64,000 nt of DNA from positions 85,120-149,119 of the forward strand of contig NZ_VMSG01000017.1 in NCBI RefSeq assembly GCF_007713465.1, given 5' to 3'. This document shows, one piece after another, positions 25,830 through 33,761 of the stretch. A program made the position numbers and the translations under genes. Origin of the DNA: Pseudomonas sp. H3(2019). GTDB taxonomy: Bacteria; Pseudomonadota; Gammaproteobacteria; Pseudomonadales; Pseudomonadaceae. The notes under the pieces are model-generated. The model saw nothing but the letters and a program-made list of their open reading frames with translations. It was not told the DNA's origin and searched no databases. Each line of letters opens with the position of its first letter. The stretch's first letter is position 1.

Positions 25830-26828
25830 TTATTTTGCGCCCGGGTCTTGAGCCTTCCACCAGCCGCAAAACTCATCGAGCGCCGTCCACAGACTGACCT
25901 TGGGATCGTAGTCCAGATAATGCCTGGCGCGGCTGATATCGAGGGTGAAGTTTTTGCTCATCACTTGTATGCCCAAACGTGACAGGGTCGGTTCCGGACG
26001 CCCCGGCCAGAGTGCGCAAAAGCCCTCGTTCAGCGCCGCAATGCTGTAGGCCAAACCGTAGGAGCGATGACGAGTCACCTGCGGGACTTCCATCTGGCGC
26101 ATTACATAATTGACCACATCCCACAGCGGTACCGGCGCGCCGTTGCTGATGTTGTAGGCCTTGCCAAGCGCCGATCCCGTCGCCAGCAAACAGCTGAGCA
26201 TGGCTTCGTTGAGGTTCTGCATGCTGGTGAAATCGACCTTGTTCAGGCCGTTGCCGATGATTGCCAAACGCCCTTTGCGCTGCATGTTCAGCAGGCGCGG
26301 GAAGATACTCATGTCACCGGCGCCGGTGACAAAACGCGGACGCAGGGCCAGCACTTCAAGACCAAACTCCTGGGCGCCGAAGACCTTTTGCTCGGCCAGG
26401 TATTTGGTTGCCGCATAAGGATGCTTGAAACGCTTGGGCACTTGCTCTTCGGTCAGCCCCTGGTGGTCGCGGCCATCGAAGTAGATCGAGGGTGACGACA
26501 AGTGCACCAGCCGCCGGACGTTTTGCTTCAGGCAGGCTTCGACGACGTTTTCGGTGACCAGCACGTTACCCTGATGGAAGTCCTGATAGCGCCCCCAAAG
26601 CCCCACCGCACCCGCGCAATGCACCACGGCTTCGACGTCTGCGCACAGCTCGCGAACCAGTTCCGGGTCACTCAAATCGCCCTGAACGAACTCCGCACCT
26701 CGCCGTACCAGATGTTCGACGCCTTCGGCCCGGCGGCCGTTGACCCGCACGTCCAGGCCCTGCTCCAGGGCGAAACGCGCAAAGCGCCCGCCAATGAAGC
26801 CGCTTGCGCCGGTGACCAGAATTTTCAT
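25830..26828 (-). CDS. NAD-dependent epimerase/dehydratase family protein
   Basis: A 332-residue extended SDR. The N-terminal Rossmann motif is TGASGFIGG (6-14), and the active-site pair lies in YAATK, with Ser in HLSSPSIYF. The sequence is of the 3-beta-hydroxysteroid dehydrogenase/dihydroflavonol reductase type rather than a sugar-nucleotide epimerase. Substrate is unknown. It stands alone, with 71 bases between it and the upstream argP gene on the same strand. Confidence 0.82.
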   Translation of the reverse strand: MKILVTGASGFIGGRFARFALEQGLDVRVNGRRAEGVEHLVRRGAEFVQGDLSDPELVRELCADVEAVVHCAGAVGLWGRYQDFHQGNVLVTENVVEACLKQNVRRLVHLSSPSIYFDGRDHQGLTEEQVPKRFKHPYAATKYLAEQKVFGAQEFGLEVLALRPRFVTGAGDMSIFPRLLNMQRKGRLAIIGNGLNKVDFTSMQNLNEAMLSCLLATGSALGKAYNISNGAPVPLWDVVNYVMRQMEVPQVTRHRSYGLAYSIAALNEGFCALWPGRPEPTLSRLGIQVMSKNFTLDISRARHYLDYDPKVSLWTALDEFCGWWKAQDPGAK

Positions 26829-26899
26829 GACTTGCTCCGATGTGTTTCGTTTTTCATGCGTGTTGCATTACAAATTTCGTGTGCTCTTGACGCTGCCCA

Positions 26900-27793
26900 T
26901 CAGTCCAACGGCACCAGCCACTGCCTGGATAAACGTACCAGATGCTCGGTGAGTAACCCCAGCAACTGGCCACCATTGCGCCAATGATGCCAGTACAACG
27001 GCACATCAATTGGTTTATCTGGCAACAACTCCACCAGCACACCGCGCTCAAGCTGTTCACGCACCTGCAACTCCGGCACCAGTCCCCAGCCCAGACCGGC
27101 TTCGGTCAGACGGATAAAACCTTCGGATGACGGGCACAAATGATGCTCGAAACCACCCTCCACGCCCAATGACGCCAGGTAGCGGTGCTGCAAAAAGTCA
27201 TCCGGGCCAAACACCAGCGCCGGCGTGCGCGCCAACTGATCGGCCCTGACCCCTTGGGGAAAATGCCGGGCAATAAACGCCGGGCTGGCCAGCGCGCGGT
27301 AACGCATGGCGCCCAGCAACACGCTGCGAGCGCCCGCCACCGGGCGCTCACTGGCACACACGCACGCCGCCACTTCACCGGCGCGCATGCGTTTGAGGCC
27401 AACGGTCTGGTCTTCCACCACCAGGTCGAGCAATAGATGTTGCTCGGCGCAAAAGTCACTCACCGCCTCGGCCCACCACGTGGCCAGACTGTCGGCGTTG
27501 AGAGCGATGCGCAGGCGTTCCGGCAAGCCTTCTTCGTCCAGCGCCGGCACCAGGCTTTGCAGATCGCGCTCCAGCAAACGCACCTGCTGCACATGGTTGA
27601 GCAAACGCCGGCCAATCTCGGTCGGCGCCGGCGGTGTGGCCCGCACCAGCACGGGTTGGCCGATGCGCGCTTCGAGCAACTTGATGCGCTGGGAGATCGC
27701 CGATTGCGACAACCCCAATACCTGAGCAGCACGCTCGAAACCGGCTTGCTCGACCACGGCAGCAAGGGCGGACAGCAATTTATAGTCGAACAT
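26900..27793 (-). CDS. argP: LysR-family regulator ArgP (IciA/LysG type)
   Basis: A 297-residue regulator with the ArgP-type N-terminus (DYKLLSALAAVVEQAGFERA) and helix-turn-helix ending SQSAISQRIKLLE. In E. coli and Corynebacterium this family senses lysine and arginine and activates the exporter gene argO/lysE. Here it is divergent from an ACT-domain gene and a LysE-type exporter gene, the expected regulatory pair. The gap from its start to the ACT gene start is 96 bases. Confidence 0.88.
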   Translation of the reverse strand: MFDYKLLSALAAVVEQAGFERAAQVLGLSQSAISQRIKLLEARIGQPVLVRATPPAPTEIGRRLLNHVQQVRLLERDLQSLVPALDEEGLPERLRIALNADSLATWWAEAVSDFCAEQHLLLDLVVEDQTVGLKRMRAGEVAACVCASERPVAGARSVLLGAMRYRALASPAFIARHFPQGVRADQLARTPALVFGPDDFLQHRYLASLGVEGGFEHHLCPSSEGFIRLTEAGLGWGLVPELQVREQLERGVLVELLPDKPIDVPLYWHHWRNGGQLLGLLTEHLVRLSRQWLVPLD

Positions 27794-27889
27794 CAGTTTT
27801 CCTAATGAGCGATCAGCAATATTGGTTTTTCTTATACATCCTGGGACAGGAGAATGACCAGCAAGAACTCCTCACAAAGGATCAGCGAC

Positions 27890-28291
27890 ATGGCTGGCGA
27901 AACCTCACTGAACACCCTGCTGCGCAGCATGAGCCCGCAGCTCAACGACGGCGAATACGTGTTCTGCACGATTCGCGACGGTCACCTGCCGAAGGACTGC
28001 GAAATCATCGGCAGTTTCCGCGAACAGGAAGGCCTGACGGTGATCCTTGAGCGCTCGCAAGCCGAAAAGGCCGGGTTGAGTTTCGACTATCTGGCGGCGT
28101 GGATCACCCTCAACGTGCATTCGGCCCTCGAAGCCGTTGGCCTGACCGCCGCCTTCGCCACAGCCCTCGGCCAGGCCGGGATCAGCTGCAACGTGATTGC
28201 CGGCTATTACCACGACCATTTGTTTGTCGGCCAGGCCGACGCCAAGCGCGCGATGTCGGTACTGCGGCAACTCGCGGCAAACGCGGAGTAA
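27890..28291 (+). CDS. ACT-domain protein
   Basis: A 133-residue protein with one ACT-like amino-acid-binding fold: DGEYVFCTIRDGHL, then FREQEGLTVILE, then FDYLAAWITLNVHSALEAVG. The start at 27890 (MAGETSL) has AGG nine bases upstream; the ATG at 27854 has its purine run too close. It ends only 5 bases before the exporter gene, so the two form an operon. It could sense a basic amino acid and affect export, or act as a cytoplasmic buffer; this is inference. Confidence 0.75.
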   Translation: MAGETSLNTLLRSMSPQLNDGEYVFCTIRDGHLPKDCEIIGSFREQEGLTVILERSQAEKAGLSFDYLAAWITLNVHSALEAVGLTAAFATALGQAGISCNVIAGYYHDHLFVGQADAKRAMSVLRQLAANAE

Positions 28292-28296
28292 ACCTT

Positions 28297-28899
28297 ATGT
28301 GGCAAAGCTATGTGAACGGCCTGTTGGTCGCTGCGGGACTGATCATGGCGATCGGTACGCAAAATGCGTTCGTGCTGGCGCAAAGCCTGCGCCGCGAACA
28401 TCACCTGCCGGTGGCGGCGCTCTGCGTGACCTGCGATGCGTTGCTGGTGGCCGCCGGGGTGTTTGGGCTGGCGACGATCCTCGCGCAAAATCCACTGTTG
28501 CTGGCGATCGCCCGTTGGGGTGGCGCGGCCTTCCTGCTGTGGTACGGCAGCCTGGCCCTGCGTCGCGCCTGTTCCAAGCAAAGCCTGCAACAGGGTGAAA
28601 ACCAGACCGTGCGTTCATTGCGCGCGGTATTGCTCAGTGCATTGGCGGTGACGCTGCTCAACCCTCATGTGTATCTGGACACCGTGTTGCTGATCGGTTC
28701 GCTCGGGGCCCAACAAACAGTGCCGAGCGCTTATGTGGTGGGCGCGGCCAGTGCGTCATTGCTGTGGTTTTTCACCCTGGCGCTAGGCGCCGCGTGGCTG
28801 GCACCGTGGCTGGCACGCCCGAGCACCTGGAGGATTCTCGACCTGCTGGTGGCGGTGATGATGTTTACCGTGGCCTTTCAACTGATCAGCGCCGCCTGA
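28297..28899 (+). CDS. argO: LysE/ArgO-family amino acid exporter
   Basis: A 200-residue inner-membrane exporter with about six hydrophobic segments. The N-terminus contains the LysE signature AIGTQNAFVLAQSLRREH, and the fourth segment starts LLNPHVYLDTVLLIG, the motif shared by LysE and ArgO. It probably exports arginine and/or lysine. It is co-transcribed with the ACT gene and divergent from argP, its likely activator. Confidence 0.87.
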   Translation: MWQSYVNGLLVAAGLIMAIGTQNAFVLAQSLRREHHLPVAALCVTCDALLVAAGVFGLATILAQNPLLLAIARWGGAAFLLWYGSLALRRACSKQSLQQGENQTVRSLRAVLLSALAVTLLNPHVYLDTVLLIGSLGAQQTVPSAYVVGAASASLLWFFTLALGAAWLAPWLARPSTWRILDLLVAVMMFTVAFQLISAA

Positions 28900-28944
28900 T
28901 TATTCCCAAAGGCTCTGGAACCTCTATTCCACACAGTTGTTGCG

Positions 28945-28973
28945 TGGTTAAGCCGCACCCCCGGTGCTATGAT
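28945..28973 (+). promoter_or_regulatory. Possible sigma-70 promoter of sodB
   Basis: TGGTTA and TATGAT are spaced by 17 bases, and the -10 element is extended (TGC before TATGAT). The start would fall near 28980, leaving a leader of about 95 bases. The -35 is weak. Confidence 0.38.
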
Positions 28974-29073
28974 CCGACACCTGCGCCGCAAAGAGTACAA
29001 ACTCCCGGCGCTTGTCTGGCCGCCCGTGATCGGCCTTGCGCTCACCGCAACTGACCTGATTAGGAGAATCACC

Positions 29074-29670
29074 ATGGCTTTCGAATTGCCGCCACTGCCT
29101 TACGCACACGATGCACTGCAGCCGCACATTTCCAAGGAAACTCTGGAATATCACCACGACAAGCACCACAACACCTACGTCGTGAACCTGAACAACCTGG
29201 TGCCAGGCACCGAGTTCGAAGGCAAGACCCTGGAACAAATCGTCAAGACTTCTTCGGGTGGCATCTTCAACAACGCCGCTCAGGTCTGGAACCACACTTT
29301 CTACTGGAACTGCCTGGCGCCAAACGCTGGCGGTCAACCAACCGGCGCACTGGCTGACGCAATCAACGCGGCTTTCGGTTCGTTCGACAAGTTCAAAGAA
29401 GAATTCACCAAGACTTCGGTCGGCACCTTCGGTTCCGGTTGGGGCTGGCTGGTGAAAAAAGCTGACGGTTCCCTGGCCCTGGCCAGCACCATCGGCGCCG
29501 GCAACCCGCTGACCAGCGGCGACACCCCGCTGCTGACCTGCGACGTCTGGGAACACGCTTACTACATCGACTACCGCAACCTGCGTCCGAAGTACGTTGA
29601 AGCGTTCTGGAACCTGGTTAACTGGAAGTTCGTGGCTGAGCAGTTCGAAGGCAAAACCTTCACCGCTTAA
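29074..29670 (+). CDS. sodB: Superoxide dismutase (Fe)
   Basis: Cytoplasmic enzyme that dismutates superoxide. The 198-residue product has the four metal ligands of the Fe/Mn family: His in YHHDKHHNTYV, His in WNHTFYW, and Asp and His in DVWEHAYYIDY. The Gln in FGSGWGWL context and the FYWNCLAPN motif favour iron. It starts with an ATG preceded by AGGAGA. It lies between argO and bifA, as in P. aeruginosa as I remember it, and ends in a strong terminator. Confidence 0.96.
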   Translation: MAFELPPLPYAHDALQPHISKETLEYHHDKHHNTYVVNLNNLVPGTEFEGKTLEQIVKTSSGGIFNNAAQVWNHTFYWNCLAPNAGGQPTGALADAINAAFGSFDKFKEEFTKTSVGTFGSGWGWLVKKADGSLALASTIGAGNPLTSGDTPLLTCDVWEHAYYIDYRNLRPKYVEAFWNLVNWKFVAEQFEGKTFTA

Positions 29671-29684
29671 GTCTGCTTGCAGTC

Positions 29685-29713
29685 AAAAAAACCCGGCATT
29701 GCCGGGTTTTTTT
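29685..29713 (+). terminator. Rho-independent terminator of sodB
   Basis: AACCCGGC, loop ATT, GCCGGGTT followed by a run of T residues, 15 bases after the stop codon. Confidence 0.9.
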
Positions 29714-29869
29714 ATGCCCAGGCAATGCGAAATCCACCTGCAACACCACCGAAAACAAACGTTCCCTTGCCCCAACGCCACAGCCGTCTACCATCAACCA
29801 GACACAAATATTCGCCCCTGCCCCTCAAGTTGCAGGAGGTGCCTACCGAAACACTACTAATGGGCTCTA

Positions 29870-29971
29870 ATTGCCAATACCCCGGCAATGCGGACAAGCC
29901 AGCAGACAAAATCTACACGGCTTGATTGTCCCTTTGACTGCCATCACGGGATTGCCAATACTCATGGCAAC
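29870..29971 (+). promoter_or_regulatory. Duplicated inverted repeat upstream of bifA
   Basis: ATTGCCAATACCCCGGCAAT (29870-29889) is palindromic. It recurs 81 bases downstream as ATTGCCAATAC, TCAT, GGCAAC (29951-29971). The two lie 35-136 bases before the bifA start and look like operator sites for a dimeric regulator. The rest of the gap 29714-30005 shows nothing else I can identify. Confidence 0.45.
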
Positions 29972-30005
29972 TTGACGTTACCCGAACGGAACAAGGAAAA
30001 CCCCT

Positions 30006-32057
30006 TTGAAGCTGGAACTCAAAAACAGCTTGTCGGTGAAGTTGCTCCGGGTCGTGCTCCTGTCGGCATTGATCGTCGGTGTGGTGTTGAGCTGCGCGCA
30101 GATTGTTTTCGATGCATATAAAACACGCCAGGCCGTGGCCAATGATGCCCAGCGCATCCTCGACATGTTCCGCGACCCCTCGACCCAGGCGGTGTACAGC
30201 CTCGATCGGGAAATGGGTATGCAGGTTATCGAAGGCCTGTTCCAGGACGACGCCGTGCGCATGGCCTCCATCGGCCATCCCAATGAAGCCATGCTTGCGG
30301 AAAAAACCCGTGACTTGCAGCATTCTCACAGCCGTTGGCTGACCGACCTTATTCTGGGCCAGGAACGCACGTTCACCACGCAGTTGGTGGGACGCGGCCC
30401 CTATAGCGAATATTACGGCGACCTCAGTATCACCCTCGACACCGCCACCTATGGTCAAAGCTTTATTGTCAGCTCGGTGATCATCTTCATCTCCGGCGTA
30501 TTGCGGGCCATGGCCATGGGCCTGGTGCTGTATCTGGTCTATCACTGGCTGCTGACCAAACCGTTGTCGCGGATCATCGAACACCTGACCAACGTCAATC
30601 CCGACCGCCCCAGCGAACACAAGATTCCGCAACTCAAGGGCCACGAAAAGAACGAACTGGGGATCTGGATCAACACCGCCAACCAGTTGCTTGAGTCCAT
30701 CGAGCGCAATACCCACCTGCGCCACGTAGCCGAAAACAGCCTGTTGCGCATGGCGCAATACGATTTCCTCACCGGCCTGCCGAACCGTCAGCAATTGCAG
30801 CAGCAACTGGACAAGATTCTGGTAGACGCCGGTCGCCTGCAACGCCGGGTCGCCGTGCTGTGTGTGGGCCTGGACGATTTCAAAGGTATCAACGAGCAGT
30901 TCAGCTACCAGACTGGCGACCAATTGCTGCTGGCCCTGGCCGACCGTCTGCGTGCCCACAGTGGTCGTCTCGGCGCGCTCGCCCGCCTGGGGGGCGATCA
31001 GTTCGCGCTGGTTCAGGCCGATATCGAGCAACCCTACGAAGCCGCCGAGCTGGCACAAAGCATCCTCGATGACCTGGAAGCGGCGTTTGCCCTCGATCAT
31101 CAGGAAATCCGCCTGCGCGCAACCATCGGCATCACCCTGTTCCCGGAAGATGGCGACAGCACCGAGAAGCTGTTGCAGAAAGCCGAACAGACCATGACCC
31201 TGGCCAAGACCCGTTCGCGCAATCGCTATCAGTTCTATATCGCCAGCGTCGACAGCGAAATGCGCCGTCGCCGCGAACTGGAAAAAGACCTGCGCGATGC
31301 CCTCACCCGCAATCAGTTCTATCTGGTTTATCAACCGCAGATCAGTTACCGCGATCAGCGGGTGGTCGGTGTCGAGGCGCTGATTCGCTGGCAACACCCG
31401 GAACACGGGCTGGTGCCGCCGGATCTGTTCATTCCGCTGGCCGAACAGAACGGCACGATCATCGCCATCGGCGAATGGGTGCTGGACCAGGCCTGCCGAC
31501 AGCTGCGTGAATGGCACGACCAGGGGTTCAGCGACCTGCGCATGGCGGTCAACCTGTCCACTGTGCAACTGCACCACGCCGAGTTGCCGCGGGTCATCAA
31601 CAACCTGATGCAAATGTATCGCCTGCCGCCGCGCAGCCTCGAGCTGGAAGTCACCGAGACCGGCTTGATGGAAGACATCAGCACCGCCGCACAACACCTG
31701 CTCAGCCTGCGCCGTTCGGGCGCCTTGATCGCTATCGACGACTTCGGGACCGGCTACTCATCGCTGAGTTATTTGAAGAGTCTGCCGCTGGACAAGATCA
31801 AGATCGACAAGAGCTTCGTTCAGGACCTGCTCGATGACGACGACGATGCAACTATCGTTCGCGCGATCATCCAGCTCGGCAAAAGCCTTGGCATGCAGGT
31901 GATCGCCGAGGGGGTGGAAACGGTCGAACAAGAGGCTTACATCATCTCCGAAGGCTGCCACGAAGGTCAGGGCTATTTCTACAGCAAACCGCTGCCTGCG
32001 CGGGAGCTGGCCGCTTATCTGAAACAGGCCCAACGCAGTAATGCGTTGATCTTGTGA
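30006..32057 (+). CDS. bifA: c-di-GMP phosphodiesterase BifA
   Basis: Inner-membrane enzyme of 683 residues that breaks down cyclic di-GMP and so favours motility over biofilm. Layout: membrane helix near 10-35, a periplasmic region of about 120 residues, a second helix near 155-180, then a degenerate GGDEF domain with GGDQF (329-333) and an EAL domain with E457-A-L459 and DDFGTGYSS. The altered GGDEF agrees with a dedicated phosphodiesterase, as described for P. aeruginosa BifA, and the position next to sodB matches. The start is a TTG at 30006 with AAGGA upstream. Confidence 0.9.
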   Translation: MKLELKNSLSVKLLRVVLLSALIVGVVLSCAQIVFDAYKTRQAVANDAQRILDMFRDPSTQAVYSLDREMGMQVIEGLFQDDAVRMASIGHPNEAMLAEKTRDLQHSHSRWLTDLILGQERTFTTQLVGRGPYSEYYGDLSITLDTATYGQSFIVSSVIIFISGVLRAMAMGLVLYLVYHWLLTKPLSRIIEHLTNVNPDRPSEHKIPQLKGHEKNELGIWINTANQLLESIERNTHLRHVAENSLLRMAQYDFLTGLPNRQQLQQQLDKILVDAGRLQRRVAVLCVGLDDFKGINEQFSYQTGDQLLLALADRLRAHSGRLGALARLGGDQFALVQADIEQPYEAAELAQSILDDLEAAFALDHQEIRLRATIGITLFPEDGDSTEKLLQKAEQTMTLAKTRSRNRYQFYIASVDSEMRRRRELEKDLRDALTRNQFYLVYQPQISYRDQRVVGVEALIRWQHPEHGLVPPDLFIPLAEQNGTIIAIGEWVLDQACRQLREWHDQGFSDLRMAVNLSTVQLHHAELPRVINNLMQMYRLPPRSLELEVTETGLMEDISTAAQHLLSLRRSGALIAIDDFGTGYSSLSYLKSLPLDKIKIDKSFVQDLLDDDDDATIVRAIIQLGKSLGMQVIAEGVETVEQEAYIISEGCHEGQGYFYSKPLPARELAAYLKQAQRSNALIL

Positions 32058-32071
32058 GCTGACTCTATCCC

Positions 32072-32114
32072 GTAGCAGCTGGCGCAGCCGAACGCCGGCT
32101 GCGCCAGCTGCTAC
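32072..32114. repeat. GTAGCAGCTGGCGC-type palindrome
   Basis: GTAGCAGCTGGCGCAGCC pairs with GGCTGCGCCAGCTGCTAC around a short loop, 14 bases after the bifA stop. A shorter copy is at 50357-50389. It probably also helps to end bifA transcription. Confidence 0.8.
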
Positions 32115-32176
32115 AGGCCATGTGCAGGCGCAACCACCTCGTAAACAAGAAATATTTCCAATCGCGGCCCTTTACA

Positions 32177-32201
32177 CATAATGCGAAAGATTTGCATTAT
32201 G
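32177..32201 (+). promoter_or_regulatory. Fur-like palindrome overlapping a promoter before the imelysin gene
   Basis: CATAATGC and GCATTATG are perfect 8-base arms around nine bases (GAAAGATTT). It overlaps a possible promoter, TTTACA (32171-32176) and CATTAT (32195-32200), at 18-base spacing. The arms match the ends of the Fur box (GATAATG...CATTATC), but the spacer is six bases longer, one hexamer unit. It lies 58 bases before the start codon. Confidence 0.5.
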
Positions 32202-32258
32202 TCGCAGTTTTGCGCACCCCCGCGCCTGTCCATTATTTACCGAAGCAGGATGTTCGCC

Positions 32259-33602
32259 ATGATTCGTATGCCTCTGGCTACCGCCAGTTTGCTGGCCATC
32301 GCTATTTCCCTCGCCGGTTGCGGCGAAGGTAAAGACAAGGCTGCTGCTCCTCAAGCGCCTACGCCGGCCACCAGCACTTCGGCACCTGCTGCGCCTGCCG
32401 CTACCGGAAAAGTCGATGAAGCCGCTGGCAAAGCCGTTGTCGCGCACTACGCCGACATGGTTTTTGCGGTCTTCAGCGATGCCGAATCCACTGCGAAAAC
32501 CCTGCAAACGGCCATCGACGCCTTCCTCGCCAAGCCGAATGCCGAGACGCTGAAAGCCGCTCGCGCTGCCTGGGTCGCTGCACGCGTACCTTACTTGCAG
32601 AGTGAAGTGTTCCGCTTCGGCAACACCATCATTGACGATTGGGAAGGTCAGGTTAACGCCTGGCCGCTCGACGAAGGCCTGATCGACTATGTCGACAGGA
32701 GCTACGAGCACGCCTTGGGTAATCCGGGCGCCAACGCCAACATCATCGCCAACACGACCATCCAGGTGGGTGAAGACAAGATCGACGTGACCGACATCAC
32801 GCCGGAAAAACTCGCCAGCCTGAACGAGTTGGGTGGTTCCGAAGCGAACGTCGCAACGGGTTACCACGCCATCGAATTCCTGCTCTGGGGCCAGGACCTG
32901 AACGGCACCGGCCCTGGTGCTGGCAACCGTCCGGCTTCGGACTACCTGGAAGGCGCCGGGGCTACCGGTGGCCACAACGATCGTCGTCGCGCTTACCTGA
33001 AAGCCGTGACCCAGTTACTGGTCAGCGATCTGGAAGAAATGGTCGGCAACTGGAAGCCGAACGTGCCCGACAACTACCGCGCCGAGCTGGAAGAAGAACC
33101 GGCTGAAAGCGGTTTGCGCAAAATGCTCTTCGGCATGGGTAGCCTCTCGCTGGGCGAACTGGCGGGCGAGCGCATGAAAGTTTCCCTGGAAGCCAACTCC
33201 CCGGAAGACGAACAGGACTGCTTCAGCGACAACACCCACAACTCGCACTTCTACGATGCCAAAGGCATTCGTAACGTGTACCTGGGCGAATACACCCGCA
33301 CCGACGGCACCAAAATGACCGGTGCCAGCCTGTCGTCGCTGGTGGCCAAAGCCGACCCGGCTGCCGATGCTGCGCTCAAGGCTGACCTGGCCGCCACCGA
33401 GGCCAAAATCCAGGTCATGGTTGATCACGCCAACAAGGGTGAGCACTACGACCAACTGATCGCTGCCGGCAACACGGCTGGCAACCAGATCGTCCGTGAC
33501 GCCATCGCTTCCCTGGTCAAGCAGACCAGCGCAATCGAACTGGCTGCCGGCAAACTGGGCATCAGTGACCTGAACCCGGACAACGCTGATCACGAGTTCT
33601 GA
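32259..33602 (+). CDS. icmP: Imelysin-family lipoprotein (IcmP-like)
   Basis: A 447-residue protein with a lipoprotein signal ending in the lipobox LAGC (Cys21), then an Ala/Pro-rich linker and an imelysin (peptidase M75) domain. It keeps the GxHxxE motif as G201-Y-H203-A-I-E206. P. aeruginosa IcmP, its likely counterpart, was first described as an insulin-cleaving membrane protease, but the family is now linked to iron handling, and structures as I recall do not look like proteases. The ATG at 32259 has AGGA upstream. It opens a four-gene envelope cluster, though a terminator follows it directly. Confidence 0.82.
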   Translation: MIRMPLATASLLAIAISLAGCGEGKDKAAAPQAPTPATSTSAPAAPAATGKVDEAAGKAVVAHYADMVFAVFSDAESTAKTLQTAIDAFLAKPNAETLKAARAAWVAARVPYLQSEVFRFGNTIIDDWEGQVNAWPLDEGLIDYVDRSYEHALGNPGANANIIANTTIQVGEDKIDVTDITPEKLASLNELGGSEANVATGYHAIEFLLWGQDLNGTGPGAGNRPASDYLEGAGATGGHNDRRRAYLKAVTQLLVSDLEEMVGNWKPNVPDNYRAELEEEPAESGLRKMLFGMGSLSLGELAGERMKVSLEANSPEDEQDCFSDNTHNSHFYDAKGIRNVYLGEYTRTDGTKMTGASLSSLVAKADPAADAALKADLAATEAKIQVMVDHANKGEHYDQLIAAGNTAGNQIVRDAIASLVKQTSAIELAAGKLGISDLNPDNADHEF

Positions 33603-33626
33603 TCAACGCTGGCTAAGTGAATCAGT

Positions 33627-33652
33627 AAGGCGACCTTCGGGTCGCCTTTTTT
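33627..33652 (+). terminator. Rho-independent terminator after the first imelysin gene
   Basis: AAGGCGACC, loop TTCG, GGTCGCC then six T residues. It would reduce read-through into the di-haem gene, so the cluster may have a second promoter in 33653-33761 (for example around TGTTAGACT). Confidence 0.85.
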
Positions 33653-33761
33653 GCCTGCCTGACATCTATCCCTGTGGGAGCAAACGATAATTCCTCTTAT
33701 TCAAACTCCCTCGCCCTGTTAGACTTTGCGCCCTTGTTTGGCTCGTCTTTCAGGATTGCCG

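Noticed and set aside
29913..31697. Long minus-strand frame opposite bifA
   Set aside because: Shadow of the GGDEF-EAL gene; no ribosome site and no family resemblance.
33653..33761. Possible second Fur box (GATAATTCCTCTTATTC) before the di-haem gene
   Set aside because: Only about half of the positions match the consensus and the arms do not pair well; too weak to list as a feature.
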